Below, piece by piece: positions 33,801 to 37,029 of a DNA stretch of 64,000 nt (the stretch's first letter is position 1; every line of letters starts with the position of its first letter). The position numbers and the translations under genes are program-made. The notes beneath the pieces are model-generated. The model made no database searches and was not told the origin of the DNA. It saw only the letters and a list, made by a program, of their open reading frames with translations. The DNA is from Lepidostoma basale (Eukaryota; Arthropoda; Insecta; Trichoptera; Lepidostomatidae), in NCBI GenBank assembly GCA_022606425.2, contig JAHDVF020000417.1, positions 310,001 to 374,000 on the forward strand. Direction: 5' to 3'.

Positions 33801-35035
33801 AAATTGAATGCTGAATGTTGTGTGGGGAAAACGGATCTACCGTGTGAAGTGATGTGGCAAGTAAACAAGGCTGCGGTCATTTTAGAATGCTTGAAGAATT
33901 CAATAATAGAAGCTCCGAAATATATCTGGCAAGACACTGCAAGAGAGGATAAGGAACGCACGGATAAGGGAGATATGCGAGGTTGAGGATGTCATTAAAT
34001 GGGGAAGGCAAAGGAGAAGATACTGGTATGCACACGTAAAGAGAATGGATCTATCCGTGTGTTAATAAATAGATTATAAAAATAAAAACATTTCATTGAT
34101 CGTCTATTGTGTGTGTGTTATCTCTTTCTTTATTGCTTGTTCACATAAGTGTATAAGCGGGATACACTATTTATCATACAGAAATGATTGTAATTGGAAC
34201 ATATACAAATCATCTATTAGGCAGACAGTCATTTTTAGCATATCTCAATTGTATTAATTGCTTTTAGAGAGAATCGAAATGCGGAAATCTACGAAAGAAT
34301 TGGTTTGGATTGGGGTGTCTAAATTAGACCATATATTGAAAAATCCACAACCCCCCACCAACTTGGTCAAACAAGTGTTTTATTATATTTTATGAGCGAC
34401 ATATTTCGCATTGCTAGGGCACAAAATAGTTTCAGAAGATCGAGAAAAACGTGACAGGTTCAAATACAATTTAAAAGTCGACCATATGAAGAAACATCAA
34501 AATTAAATGTGCACCAATGATTACATATGAATGTGTAAGAACTTGGTGAAGTGTATCAGTGTAGAAGAGTATGACAGTTCATACTCTCTGCCTACGTATA
34601 CAGAGAAATCGTGACTTGATTTAATTTATAAAAATATAAAATGGCTAGCTTGTATTTTGTTCCGAAACAGATGGAAAAAAATCTCATGGAATTATCAATG
34701 AAAACATGTTGCAAATGATATTTTTTAAATAAATATTGATACGATAATTCTAATAATTATTCTGTGTAACGAACTACGAATGACAGATAAAACAAAAACT
34801 AGTGTTTCGAATGCAAAAATAAACAAAAGAATACCAAGAAAATTCTTTATACAAATTCCCGCTTCGATTGTTTCATCAACTAAAAATCAAGCTACGTTGA
34901 CTTAAAACGTGTACACATATTAAATAAACAAACTCACCACAGTTGTCTGTTGAATCTAACCCTGGGACAACACTTTGAAGACAACTTTTGCAAAATCAGC
35001 ACTCCGAAGGGGACACTTTTAGATGGAGCACTCAT
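3737..35035 (-). CDS. SLC37-family sugar-phosphate/phosphate exchanger, 12 exons, 3' end off window
   Basis: Predicted twelve-helix antiporter of the SLC37 branch of the major facilitator superfamily; relatives exchange glucose-6-phosphate for phosphate across the ER membrane. Exons: 34938-35035, 23992-24164, 22716-22796, 20723-20856, 20473-20605, 19876-20033, 13276-13356, 10692-10766, 8719-8932, 7374-7522, 5596-5719, 3737-3814. All junctions have AG/GT borders and every phase matches, giving 499 residues. Family landmarks visible: CYHLTRKPISVVK near residue 48, TTGWPGVVTVV near 170, WFGKGKRGLIFGIWNSHTS near 183, ALRIPGVVEFSLSLFFAKLVSYTFLYWLPLYI in exon 9, LSTLFDVGG in exon 10, VNGPYALITTAVSAELG in exon 11 and ALATVTAIIDGTGSIG in exon 12. 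The usual family sequence continues about 50-60 residues past this point, so the gene runs off the left edge. Introns reach 10.8 kb and are full of LINEs, yet no exon is damaged. The family call is firm; the A1/A2/A3 paralogue is not decided (A2-like is the best fit). Confidence 0.93.
3850..4756 (+). mobile_element. LINE-D fragment including RT motif
   Basis: Reading across several frameshifts gives LSAGVRQGCLLSPLLFIVVL (reverse-transcriptase motif), MLHGVPLVTTASFCYLGSMI, then LLYGCETWKSTADVIRKLQV and the MAGEKPIKEQ..WIGHTLRRNP end. It lies in SLC37 intron 11. 3' end abuts an opposite LINE-B. Confidence 0.8.
4757..5215 (-). mobile_element. LINE-B 3' end, (GAA)n tail
   Basis: Antisense CYVWSVLLYECETWTLKVNS to EELFRAAQDRDRFAEVIANV, two frameshifts. 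Tail read as TTCTTCTTCTTC at its left end. Confidence 0.85.
5216..5595. other. AT-rich stretch of SLC37 intron 11 with a ribozyme-like hairpin
   Basis: No coding signal. Holds the hammerhead-like motif at 5428-5470, listed separately. Confidence 0.6.
5428..5470 (+). ncRNA. Hammerhead-ribozyme-like motif 1
   Basis: CTGAAGA (5432-5438), a perfect 5-bp stem GGAGG/CCTCC with loop TAT, GAAA (5453-5456) and the minimal stem III ACATGT followed by C (cleavage would be after 5462). One extra T separates CTGAAGA from the stem compared with the textbook core; stem I is weak. Confidence 0.45.
5596..5719 (-). CDS. SLC37 exon 11 (TM10-TM11)
   Basis: 124 bp, acceptor tttctctacag, donor G|gtaata. Begins MKLYELFGTLSLGMNIF in phase 0 directly after ...CAAPL of exon 10 and ends VNGPYALITTAVSAEL. 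The ATG at its edge is an internal codon, not a start. Confidence 0.94.
5760..5945 (-). repeat. Foldback repeat FB-1, partial arm
   Basis: Contains ATAGATGGCGCTAGT, AATGCTTAAATC and TTGCGTTATAAAGATCTTCT, complementary to the copies at 6413-6735 and 14150-14240. Confidence 0.65.
5945..6412 (+). mobile_element. LINE-A1 3' end with (TTAG)n tail
   Basis: NWQKKDEGRINAVEMRSLRR through MTRCMNVEEAREICQ and AYPFGETA, stop, then GGTTAGTTAGTTAGTTA. One frameshift near 6120. In SLC37 intron 10. Confidence 0.92.
6413..6740 (+). repeat. Foldback repeat FB-1 arm
   Basis: Starts TTAATTGTATCTCAATAGAG, contains ACAACATTCCCCATTCC and the ACTAGCGCCATCTATGAAG block. Same arm as 13944-14165. Ends at an A run (6736-6752). 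Confidence 0.7.
6757..7080 (-). mobile_element. LINE-A fragment, reverse-transcriptase part
   Basis: Antisense of MKELKGLDVGAKMS, LLYATDAVLLADNEHELQ (decayed YADD) and INVNGENLEQVV. Only a few other copies (23491-23850, 29567-29872, 38930-39268) reach this far 5'. Confidence 0.82.
7128..7345. mobile_element. Two small LINE-A fragments
   Basis: 7128-7180 plus: HNGVLVSTLMYE. 7190-7345 minus: SVSCLFY, MSKV, GAKMS and a piece of ERMVKK. They lie next to exon 10 of SLC37. Confidence 0.7.
7374..7522 (-). CDS. SLC37 exon 10 (TM8-TM9)
   Basis: 149 bp, acceptor ttctttctag, donor CTA|gtgaga. Encodes SADLSTLFDVGGIVGAILAG, VVSDWTGKSASTC and AVMFLCAAPL. Two LINE-A fragments lie immediately downstream in intron 10. 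Confidence 0.94.
7565..7975 (+). mobile_element. LINE-C 3' end
   Basis: RIYKACVRPIITYGVEARAD, KTLRDRVRNTRIREICEVED, then a frameshift and HGTRPRGRPPKRWKDSW. Tail AAGAAGAA. Confidence 0.85.
7975..8150. mobile_element. Two short LINE scraps
   Basis: 7975-8035 minus reads EEAYVQRWMT, an RTE-like C-terminus. 8045-8150 plus reads ASVLRLPSF..AAGHVIRMPET in broken frames, another RTE-like end. Confidence 0.45.
8277..8695 (-). mobile_element. mariner-like transposon relic, internally deleted
   Basis: Right end TACGAGGTCTGTCCAATAAA starts after a TA. Minus strand reads broken pieces of a mariner transposase: TVRMIADELNLGK-like helix-turn-helix, then HHPPYSPDLAPGDFFLF with the third catalytic Asp region. 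Most of the catalytic domain is missing and stops are frequent. Ends 25 bp before SLC37 exon 9. Confidence 0.72.
8719..8932 (-). CDS. SLC37 exon 9 (TM7-TM8)
   Basis: 214 bp, acceptor tttaattttcag, donor A|gtaagt. Begins PPITVVGRHSPPSENTTLL and passes into ALRIPGVVEFSLSLFFAK and LVSYTFLYWLPLYIKN, closely like the start of the C-terminal half of SLC37A2. A mariner relic ends about 25 bp from the donor. Confidence 0.94.
8985..9705. repeat. 13-bp minisatellite, about 700 bp
   Basis: Tandem array of 13-mers near TTAGTACTTGACA / TTAGTACTTGTCG with about 50 units; best preserved at 9310-9400 where the unit repeats exactly. In SLC37 intron 8. Confidence 0.93.
9781..10035 (+). mobile_element. LINE-A1 fragment, internally deleted
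   Basis: HNGVLVPTLMYGSEAWNL* to MCGYSVYD, then jumps to GHMEIMNEERMV and RKTWHD. Followed directly by an opposite LINE-A3 tail. Confidence 0.82.
10056..10562 (-). mobile_element. LINE-A3 3' end with tail
   Basis: Antisense of GSEAWS.. to HIRSRNNRRACMVRCMNVEE and AYPSGEMP, tail (CTAA)n at 10058-10076. Confidence 0.9.
10692..10766 (-). CDS. SLC37 exon 8, small central-loop exon
   Basis: 75 bp, phase 0 at both ends, acceptor cacttctag, donor AAT|gtgagt. Encodes ENTACHRSNHRAQPPDYQPY plus TINHN. Together with exon 7 it makes the variable cytoplasmic loop between the two six-helix halves. Confidence 0.8.
10862..11158 (-). mobile_element. LINE-A1, 3' part, interrupted by a SINE
   Basis: Tail TAACTAACTAACC then antisense A1 C-terminus up to ..CCAAACCATCTTAA, where the SINE begins. 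Continues at 11377. Confidence 0.88.
11160..11376 (-). mobile_element. tRNA-derived SINE, copy 1 (B box lost)
   Basis: Antisense copy: GAGTGGTAAGTGCATTGACT..., CAGTGTGA..CACACTG hairpin, TTTGGTCTGGTGTAGAATTC, ATTAGCTACCTATCACATG and an (ATT)n tail at 11159-11175. The tRNA-like B box is deleted. Nested in LINE-A1. Confidence 0.8.
11377..11745 (-). mobile_element. LINE-A1, 5' part after SINE
   Basis: Resumes at GATCCTTTCATTATTTTG and runs to ISVNGENLEQV antisense. Confidence 0.86.
11803..11840 (+). ncRNA. Degenerate hammerhead-like hairpin, copy a
   Basis: TTGATAATGCCTTAGAAAGG then CAAAACATGTC. Stem GCCT/AGGC and ACATGTC are kept; CTGANGA and GAAA are altered. Shared flank GACGTTTTCATTTGTATTAA follows at 11868. 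Confidence 0.35.
11925..12568 (+). mobile_element. LINE-B 3' end, long copy
   Basis: LNGRNVERVEKFKYLGSILT, CYVWSVLLYGCETWTLKVNS to VEELFRAA then a TAG in place of CAG at 12492, RDRFAEVIANVG and tail AAGAAGAAG. Longest open LINE-B frame here (188 codons). Confidence 0.9.
12603..12965 (-). mobile_element. LINE-A3 fragment without tail
   Basis: Antisense TLYDRIPNDEIRKKCKADDC to EEAREVCQDRALWQSIL; the last residues and tail are missing. Confidence 0.88.
12966..13140. repeat. Unclassified repeat related to 41926 and 59610
   Basis: TATTTAATTTAACAGTTTAAAATGTTATG and GGTATCATAGTGTTTTGGCC; similar blocks stand next to ribozyme-like motifs at 41926-41950, 59610-59650 and 63550-63590. Probably the same class of element. 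Confidence 0.45.
13276..13356 (-). CDS. SLC37 exon 7, small central-loop exon
   Basis: 81 bp, phase 0 at both ends, acceptor ggccaatag, donor GAG|gtaacg. Encodes 27 residues beginning HGGYRRLDGGPEDSDQ and ending in VVVGGE, a charged, glycine-rich loop. It is GC-rich in an AT-rich intron of 9.1 kb between exons 8 and 6. Called on splice signals, phase and composition; the central loop is poorly conserved, so it could be alternatively spliced. Confidence 0.72.
13534..13856. repeat. Foldback repeat FB-1, short palindromic copy
   Basis: Arms 13534-13620 and 13771-13856 are near-perfect inverted copies (for example GCATATATACAACTTCC / GGATGTTGTATATATGC, AATGCTGCGCTTA / TAAGCGCAGCATT) around a 150-bp loop. 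Confidence 0.8.
13941..14731. mobile_element. FB-1 foldback element with ~220-bp inverted repeats
   Basis: Left arm 13944-14165 and right arm 14508-14731 are inverted copies (TATCTCAATAGAGACGAAGA at one end, the complement at the other; GGCGTTTACAGGACTTATGA and complement inside). A 340-bp AT-rich spacer separates them. TTAATCATTA stands outside both ends (13931-13940, 14732-14741) and may be the target duplication. No ORF. Confidence 0.85.
14935..15264 (+). mobile_element. LINE-A1 host copy, 5' part
   Basis: LMYGSEAWNWQKKDESR to RGRPRKTWHNQ, interrupted at TGGCACAATCAAA (15252-15264) by an antisense LINE-A1; continues at 15869. Confidence 0.9.
15265..15868 (-). mobile_element. LINE-A1 inserted into LINE-A1, 13-bp TSD
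   Basis: 604-bp 5'-truncated antisense copy with (CTAA)n tail at its left end. Flanked by TGGCACAATCAAA on both sides (15252-15264 and 15869-15881), and the host copy reads through when the insert is removed. Confidence 0.95.
15869..16010 (+). mobile_element. LINE-A1 host copy, 3' part
   Basis: NQINQILKVRRARSQRNR..VWR; ends before the tail. Confidence 0.88.
16080..16240. other. AT-rich spacer
   Basis: No ORF or repeat recognised; contains AACATAACATAACGATACAC. Part of SLC37 intron 7/6. Confidence 0.5.
16240..16595 (+). mobile_element. LINE-D 3' end
   Basis: MAGEKPIREQVARRKWQRIS, RGKPRATWRRALQDEVKAAG, then RFLEALCTTEV-like end and AGAAGAAGAAGA tail. Confidence 0.88.
16598..16975 (+). mobile_element. 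LINE-A1 3' end
   Basis: YSVYDRVSNENIRSECGAND to a decayed VEEAREICQ and FPFGKTA; VKKVCYASCNSVNGVRN shows a small insertion relative to other copies. Confidence 0.85.
16972..17400 (+). mobile_element. LINE-Y (CR1-like) 3' end
   Basis: ARYAKLPIIGEKEE, then SLGSSLLSADWRPYTELGC in one frame, FVPDNYLYQRQHRLFYLPRC and RTNLSMVMPVGWAILLLN in another. Same family as 39965-40480 (minus). Confidence 0.7.
17400..17990. other. AT-rich intronic sequence
   Basis: Low-complexity A/T tracts and no repeat family recognised. The 62-codon antisense ORF at 17674-17862 has no recognisable motif and is treated as chance. Confidence 0.6.
17994..18075 (-). mobile_element. LINE-A fragment
   Basis: Antisense of YASCNSVNGVRNRSRPRKTW, matching the variant at 16740-16810, so these two copies are closest relatives. 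Confidence 0.75.
18126..18780 (-). mobile_element. Two LINE-A1 copies in tandem, both antisense
   Basis: 18126-18375 has the CTAA tail and the last 80 codons; 18376-18780 starts again at the VEEARE region and runs up to the LMY..W part. The second is likely the copy into which the first inserted. Confidence 0.82.
18795..19170. mobile_element. LINE-A1 (+) then a LINE-A3-like scrap (-)
   Basis: 18795-19100 plus: NWQKKDESRINAVEMRSF to RNRIGRPRKIWHDKINQILN. 19100-19170 minus: the LMYGSEAWSWQKK region. Confidence 0.82.
19185..19705 (-). mobile_element. LINE-A2 3' end, (TTTG)n tail
   Basis: Open frame of 150+ codons: MYGSEAWNWQKKDESRINAV, MCGRMIYDRISNADIRKECR, LRWFGHMERMDGERMVNNVY, RGRPRKTWHDQINQILKAGH and AYPCGETAL. 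Tail AAACAAACAAACAAACC at 19183-19199. Best-kept A2 copy. Confidence 0.92.
19876..20033 (-). CDS. SLC37 exon 6
   Basis: 158 bp. Encodes TLIAARFVETDWSMSFIVPG, a helix LIMVGGGFLLCFFLV and DDPQDVGLHAPDSVPSR, i.e. the end of the N-terminal half and the start of the long cytoplasmic loop. Donor AGG|gtaagt, phase 0. Confidence 0.93.
20060..20380. repeat. 28-bp tandem repeat in SLC37 intron 5
   Basis: Units near GTAACCAAAATGGGACCATTCTTATTCA; two exact neighbours at 20207-20262 with decayed units on either side. Confidence 0.85.
20473..20605 (-). CDS. SLC37 exon 5 (signature loop)
   Basis: 133 bp with acceptor gacgcag and donor G|gtgagt. Encodes AFAGITQTTGWPGVVTVV and KWFGKGKRGLIFGIWNSHTS, the most conserved stretch of the organophosphate/SLC37 transporters. 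The acceptor has a weak pyrimidine tract, but the reading frame and homology fix it. Confidence 0.93.
20723..20856 (-). CDS. SLC37 exon 4 (TM3 to TM4)
   Basis: 134 bp, acceptor gtttgtag, donor CAG|gtatag. Encodes LVAERVNLRYFLAVGM, FSGIFCCLFGAARLWD and IHNIGYFIAMQ, matching the ER(L/V)xLRYxL region and following helices of SLC37. Confidence 0.93.
21190..21620 (-). mobile_element. LINE-E 3' end, (ATG)n tail
   Basis: Antisense open frame MTKGLVYRFKVAQRAMERAM, LGITLRDRFRNEFIRQQTKV, GWMGAAMDRGRWRALGEAYI QQWMTDG then stop and TGATGATGATGATGA. In SLC37 intron 3. Confidence 0.9.
21853..22230 (-). mobile_element. Second piggyBac-like element, 3' remnant
   Basis: TTAA (21853-21856) followed by CCCCCTTTTTT looks like a piggyBac terminal repeat. 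Antisense 21955-22215 reads PPNPVKQNPLRLCKMCSLKK, SRWECEKC, stop, then VALHIPECFKAYHT: a Cys-rich C-terminal domain with one in-frame TAG. The rest is missing, cut by a LINE-D copy. Confidence 0.72.
22245..22665 (+). mobile_element. LINE-D 3' end
   Basis: KAYCCADVRLGNLLRTLLEN/ LQVFINRCLRSIFKIYWP, MAGEKPIREQVARHKWQWIG and LRRNPACIAQGALD, then a decayed end with FLEALCTTEV. Tail AAGAAGAAAG. Confidence 0.87.
22716..22796 (-). CDS. SLC37 exon 3 (TM2)
   Basis: 81 bp, acceptor tattttccag, donor G|gtaagc. Encodes GSDATALLGTLDSAFLFAY then AIAMFFSG, the second membrane helix. It sits 51 bp downstream (gene sense left) of a LINE-D copy. Confidence 0.93.
22914..23855 (-). mobile_element. LINE-A1, long copy reaching the RT domain
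   Basis: (CTAA)n tail at 22917-22935 and antisense C-terminus, then VFVYLGSMFT, MNVNKSKVMIFEK, CMYEICMRNDL and LLYADDAVLLADNEHELQVL (YADD catalytic motif), ending at MKELKGLDVGAKMSG. 940 bp, one of the two longest copies. Confidence 0.93.
23868..23965 (-). mobile_element. LINE-A3-like fragment
   Basis: Antisense LMYASEVWSWQKR.. region, 25 bp from the donor of SLC37 exon 2. Confidence 0.7.
23992..24164 (-). CDS. SLC37 exon 2 (TM1 and first lumenal loop)
   Basis: Acceptor ctttttcag, donor G|gttggt. Encodes FLTYFTYMCYHLTRKP, KNVLHQNCSNLVPPPNV and TTWCDWAPF. The RKP after helix 1 and the Cys-containing loop ending WAPFD are hallmarks of SLC37 proteins. Enters with one base and leaves with one base of a split codon. 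Confidence 0.93.
24205..24581 (+). mobile_element. LINE-C, 5' part
   Basis: GGADLREEIQAQVNKAAAIS, MRMYKACVRPIITYGVEARA, MKTLRTIAGKTMRDRVRNTR, interrupted at ATGGGCATGTT (24571-24581). Confidence 0.9.
24582..25040 (+). mobile_element. LINE-B inserted in LINE-C, 11-bp TSD
   Basis: 5'-truncated 459-bp copy: CYVWSVLLYGVESWTLKVNI to TGLRTVGELF, stop, tail AAGAAGAAG. ATGGGCATGTT flanks it at 24571-24581 and 25041-25051. Confidence 0.94.
25052..25212 (+). mobile_element. LINE-C, 3' part
   Basis: Continues QRMDTTRLLHYVISLMGLVL and GRPPKRRKDSY in broken frames with AAGAAGAG tail. Confidence 0.86.
25216..25500. other. Spacer in SLC37 intron 1
   Basis: No recognised gene. 25340-25520 has an open frame (HLTVQRYESNVTTPYLDGSP) without recognised motif. 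Confidence 0.4.
25513..25582 (+). mobile_element. LINE-X scrap
   Basis: LCWRGLSKKNLRYLYLREYGSY corresponds to MLERVQKKILRYLYMREYGSY of other copies. Confidence 0.7.
25583..25912 (-). mobile_element. LINE-X 3' end, antisense
   Basis: Tail AAATCAAATCAAATCAG at the left, then antisense 3' UTR and TNLPLVTPVGRAILLNAVSS. Meets a sense copy head to head at 25912. Confidence 0.82.
25913..25985 (+). mobile_element. LINE-X host copy, left of LINE-E insertion
   Basis: FLLGLLGTNYLQLR..FKLIRG, ending in the duplicated AATCAGGGGAT. Confidence 0.85.
25986..26175 (+). mobile_element. LINE-E inserted in LINE-X, 11-bp TSD
   Basis: 190-bp 5'-truncated copy (GRRVLEWRPRTGFRRVGRPP, RWTDDRKRIAGHGWMGAAMD to QQWMTDG, TGATG). 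AATCAGGGGAT at 25975-25985 and 26176-26186. Confidence 0.95.
26187..26510 (+). mobile_element. LINE-X host copy, right part
   Basis: DVGYFIPDKYLRQRQHSVFY, LPLVIPVGRTISLLNTVLE then 3' UTR GTCTTCCTAATGTCGAACCA. Confidence 0.85.
26515..26935. mobile_element. Three LINE-A scraps
   Basis: 26515-26700 plus A3 (EMRSLRRMSGKTMYDRIP... LRWFGHMERI), 26693-26875 minus A1, and 26876-26935 plus: a bare (TTAG)n tail followed by an MMNVN piece. Confidence 0.75.
26936..27250 (+). mobile_element. LINE-B 3' end
   Basis: TEVLRRARVDRELLSTIKVR, KYHLLQLILEGKIEGRRGPG, IRSVEEIFRAAQDRDRFAEV then (GAA)n. Confidence 0.9.
27255..27630. other. Unassigned intronic sequence
   Basis: GAA-rich start, then AT-rich. GGATAGGTTAGGTTGG at 27531 is a short motif common in insect intergenic DNA. 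No gene seen. Confidence 0.5.
27630..27825 (-). mobile_element. LINE-A4 3' end
   Basis: (CTAA) tail, antisense AYPFGETA, then CACTTTAACCGATGCGGCAC and TGGGTTGCGAACCTCATCGC, a 3' region not found in A1-A3. Matches 42195-42357 and 47686-48035. Confidence 0.78.
27868..28468 (+). mobile_element. LINE-C 3' end (second subfamily)
   Basis: VDLFRYLRSEVTSS..., CRQVDSCSSCRLPERCHMEK (frame broken), KVRIYKTCVRPILTYGIESR, ADTVETKSMLRTTEMKTLRA and RPGRPPKRWRESWSSASQED, (GAA)n tail. Confidence 0.88.
28649..29166 (-). mobile_element. LINE-A1 3' end
   Basis: (CTAA)n tail at 28650-28667 and antisense C-terminus to ALKDAIANKNLSNKARMAV; a short block after VEEARE is deleted. Confidence 0.87.
29167..29872 (-). 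mobile_element. LINE-A1, reaching RT region
   Basis: Starts without tail in the VEEARE part and continues to MNSMYDVCTQNDLMMNVNKS and DDEHELQ. Same deletion after VEEARE as its neighbour, so the pair probably arose by a local duplication. Confidence 0.87.
29873..30010. other. Short spacer
   Basis: AT-rich; nothing recognised. Confidence 0.4.
30010..30425 (+). mobile_element. LINE-C 3' end (second subfamily)
   Basis: SKVCIYKTCVQPILTYGIES to RPPKRWRES stop, GAAGAAGAAG tail; close to 27868-28468. Confidence 0.87.
30448..30583 (-). mobile_element. LINE-A2 3' end, (TTTG) tail
   Basis: AACAAACAAACC tail and antisense VEEAREVCQDRVVW region. Confidence 0.82.
30610..31035 (+). mobile_element. LINE-A2 internal part
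   Basis: ENLEQVSEFVYLGSMFTADG, VGAGNKVNEALKIVIGNKNL, TLMYGSEAWNWQKKDESRIN, one frameshift, then RKECRAEEGIMNKIMKGSLR. Confidence 0.88.
31038..31575 (-). mobile_element. LINE-A2
   Basis: Antisense from RACMTR..N to NENLEQVSEFDGKTDSDVKR. Together with the two preceding pieces it suggests one antisense A2 invaded by a sense A2. Confidence 0.85.
31576..31855. other. AT-rich spacer with possible hAT edge
   Basis: AGATCAGAGCTACTCAAACTG at 31776 resembles a hAT terminal repeat (CAG..NNCTCAAACTG). No second end found. Confidence 0.35.
31860..32232. mobile_element. LINE scraps
   Basis: 31860-31915 LINE-A1 minus. 31925-32066 plus: RSANSSAIGKL..STNFGDQAFAV, like the C-terminus of a jockey-type LINE. 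32070-32232 plus: A1 NQILNFYRVRSREKSTCVHD to AYTFGETA. Confidence 0.65.
32232..32575 (+). mobile_element. LINE-E 3' end
   Basis: ESATLGISLKERIRNDTMRE, VATLKWQWVGHVASDEKW, then stops; WKRMEEAYVQEWTG ends it. Confidence 0.82.
32576..33035 (+). mobile_element. LINE-X 3' end
   Basis: GIYFPNW, GVIWSPYEARYSLMLERVRK, then frame loss, TTTTACCTGTTCTCAATAGA and tail TGATTTTATTTTATTTTATT. Confidence 0.83.
33036..33355. other. Spacer in SLC37 intron 1
   Basis: AT-rich, CAACCTAACCTAACATTAC at 33232. No gene or known repeat. Confidence 0.5.
33360..33805 (+). mobile_element. LINE-X 3' end without tail
   Basis: VIWSPHEARYSVMLERVQKK, ILRYLYMREYGSC, FLLGMLGTNSLQFRR, GVGLFVPDRFLRQRQHRLFY, TNLPLVTPVGRAIR. Confidence 0.88.
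33830..34060 (+). mobile_element. LINE-C fragment
   Basis: GKTDLPCEVMWQVNKAAVIL, then in another frame RIRNARIREICEVEDVIKWG and RQRRRYWYAHVKRM. Confidence 0.75.
34060..34937. other. SLC37 intron 1, first kilobase
   Basis: AT-rich. 34430-34620 is a very old LINE-A3-like copy (AGAAAAACGTGACAGG...TCTCTGCCTACG). 34394-34424 holds a weak ribozyme-like hairpin (minus). The rest shows nothing recognisable. Confidence 0.5.
34394..34424 (-). ncRNA. Degenerate hammerhead-like hairpin, copy b
   Basis: Minus strand TGCCCTAGCAATGCGAAATA then TGTCGCTC. GAAA and the TATGTC part of stem III are kept, CTGANGA is not. Confidence 0.3.
34938..35035 (-). CDS. SLC37 exon 1 (start codon)
   Basis: ATG at 35035-35033 opens 32 codons (MSAPSKSVPFGVLILQ...) and ends phase 2 at a GTGAGT donor. 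The shared codon TG+T gives Cys, then YQTSVLFL in exon 2, which matches the first membrane helix of the family. No earlier in-frame ATG was looked for beyond the flanking 100 bases, so a slightly longer N-terminus remains possible. Confidence 0.85.
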
Positions 35036-36470
35036 TTTGAAGCAGCGTGCTTTACGAATAAACAATTTTAATCTAAAAGGCATCGATTTTATTTGTCATC
35101 TGGCTGGGTGAATCATTTTTGCTGCCCGCATGCGAGGAGTGACGTTGAAGCTCTGATCTATCTGCCGTTGCACACATCAAATAAATCACACGCGATTCGC
35201 TGTTCAAACAGAACTTAAATTAAATAAACAGTTGCACGGGTGCATCTAGATTCTGTCCGTGTCTCGGGAACTGCAGGCAGAAAATAAATGTATTTTTAAA
35301 CAATAGCCTTTTCCATAGTAAAAAGTACACAATTCCAATTGTCAAATTTTGTTTAAATGTCAAATCTCACACGATGCGGCTAGCGTCTAAAGGCTTACCC
35401 AATTTAAATATACACATTCAATAATAAGCCTTATGTACACATTGATTTAGTACTTTTTTTGCTTAAAACTTTACATTGTATTTCCGTAATACAATATTAC
35501 TCTCTGAAGATATACGTGTCTTAAATATTTTTATATTTATTATAATCTATTTTGTAACGTCTAAATATAAATATATTTTTTTATATCATAAAAGATAACG
35601 TTTTAATTACTAGATTACAAATTACAATTTAAAAAATGCAGTATTTATTAATTGGCATTAACGACATCTATGATACAAGTTTAAAACTATTATTTAATAA
35701 AGTAATCTTGTTTTAAATTATAACATATAAAAAAACATAGATGTCTCTTAAATATAAGAATCGTTATAATCACAAGCCAAGAAATAAATTAATAATTTAC
35801 GCTCAATAAAACTACACCAATTAATTATTCTACTCGTTTCATTTTATAATAAATAAAAACCATAAATATTTTTTTACAGAAATAAAATAAAGTTAGGTTA
35901 GGTCGACTTTGGTAAGTAATTTAAAAAACGAATAGGTTGTTTTAATTATAGCGGGAAAACAGAAATTTTAAGTAGGTTATGGTTATTAGAAAGAAATGTC
36001 TCTTGTTTCGTATATATATTTAATAATATTACTAATGAATCTTTTGAATATCCGTAAATATGATGGCTAGAAACTTCTGGACTGTAATATATTGTTAATT
36101 TATATTACGTAGATTTGATAATCTCTGTTATTTGTCATCATCATTAAGAACTGGCAGATGGCGCCTTAGGCAATTGTTTTAAGATGGCGTCTAAACATTA
36201 AATTGGTTTCCTAATCACTGTCAAACTTGAAAACTTAACTACAATTTTTAATTATTGACATATTGAACAATTATGAATTATGTATATTTATTTAAGAATT
36301 ATTCTTGCGAACGCATATTTAAAGCACAAGACAAAATGGCGCAAAATTTTAAGAAAAATATTAATACAATTATAAAAATTAACTTATAAGAATTAAAACG
36401 TCTGTTTTCTAGAAGTTTTAATATATTTTATGAGAATTACATGTGGCATCTTGCTAGGGTATTATCTTCT
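35036..36470. other. 5' flank of SLC37; no gene seen
   Basis: About 1.4 kb free of recognisable transposons, the longest such stretch in the window. It should contain the SLC37 5' UTR and promoter; the less AT-rich part 35036-35270 (TTGCTGCCCGCATGCGAGGA near 35117) is the best candidate. No TATA box or initiator can be assigned safely. Confidence 0.5.
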
Positions 36471-36472
36471 TC
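36430..36472 (-). ncRNA. Degenerate hammerhead-like hairpin, copy c
   Basis: Minus strand AATACCCTAGCAAGATGCCA then CATGTAATTCTCATAAAATA, alignable with 34394-34424 including the ..CTCATAAAATATA flank. Confidence 0.3.
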
Positions 36473-36636
36473 TTCACTAGGTTCAATCGAAGGGATTAGT
36501 TCGCAGCAAAGCGGAACATTTTTTATCGTTCTTTAGATGCCACTCGGGTCTTTAATATGATAGTTTCCCGTTGCTCTCTACATTAGTATACAGCAGGTTA
36601 TTTGAACCCAATTACTGTACACGACATTATTTTGAG

Positions 36637-36797
36637 CTAGTTATGTGATATTATGTAGCTAATCTGTCGCCATTTTATTGTCACGTGAAATCTATACCAG
36701 ATCATAGACAGTGTGATAATTACACTGACAACGCCGGGAATCGAACCCGGGACTTTTGATTCAGCAGTCATAGCCCTTGCCACTCTGCGATGAAAGT
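36637..36797 (-). mobile_element. tRNA-derived SINE, copy 2
   Basis: Antisense: CAGAGTGGCAAGGGCTATGA, perfect B box GGTTCGATTCC (complement at 36737-36747), GTGTAATTATCACACTGTC and TCTGGTATAGATTTCACGTG. Confidence 0.85.
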
Positions 36798-36805
36798 CGC
36801 CAAAC

Positions 36806-36842
36806 ATTTGATAATACCTTAATAAGGCGAAAACAGACGTTT
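36806..36842 (+). ncRNA. Degenerate hammerhead-like hairpin, copy d
   Basis: TTTGATAATACCTTAATAAGG then CGAAAACAGACG, followed by GTTTTCATTCGTATTAATAT shared with copies at 11868 and 39520. Confidence 0.35.
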
Positions 36843-36899
36843 TCATTCGTATTAATATGGTGTTTTAAATCATTGTTTAAGAAAAAAATAATAACTATC

Positions 36900-37025
36900 T
36901 ATTTCTACGACGATGAAGGGAGAAAGACTGGACAGTCACGCTGTTCTTTCTATCGATTTATTAACATTCATAAATGGTATCAGCCACGCACGTCTATTTA
37001 TCCGACTCCTCCCGAGGTATGGTGC
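36900..37025 (-). mobile_element. Old LINE-A fragment
   Basis: Antisense remnants of the 3' end (AGGGAGAAAGACTGGACAGTC, ACATTCATAAATGGTATC, CACGCACGTCTATTTATCCG). Confidence 0.5.
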
Positions 37026-37029
37026 TCTT

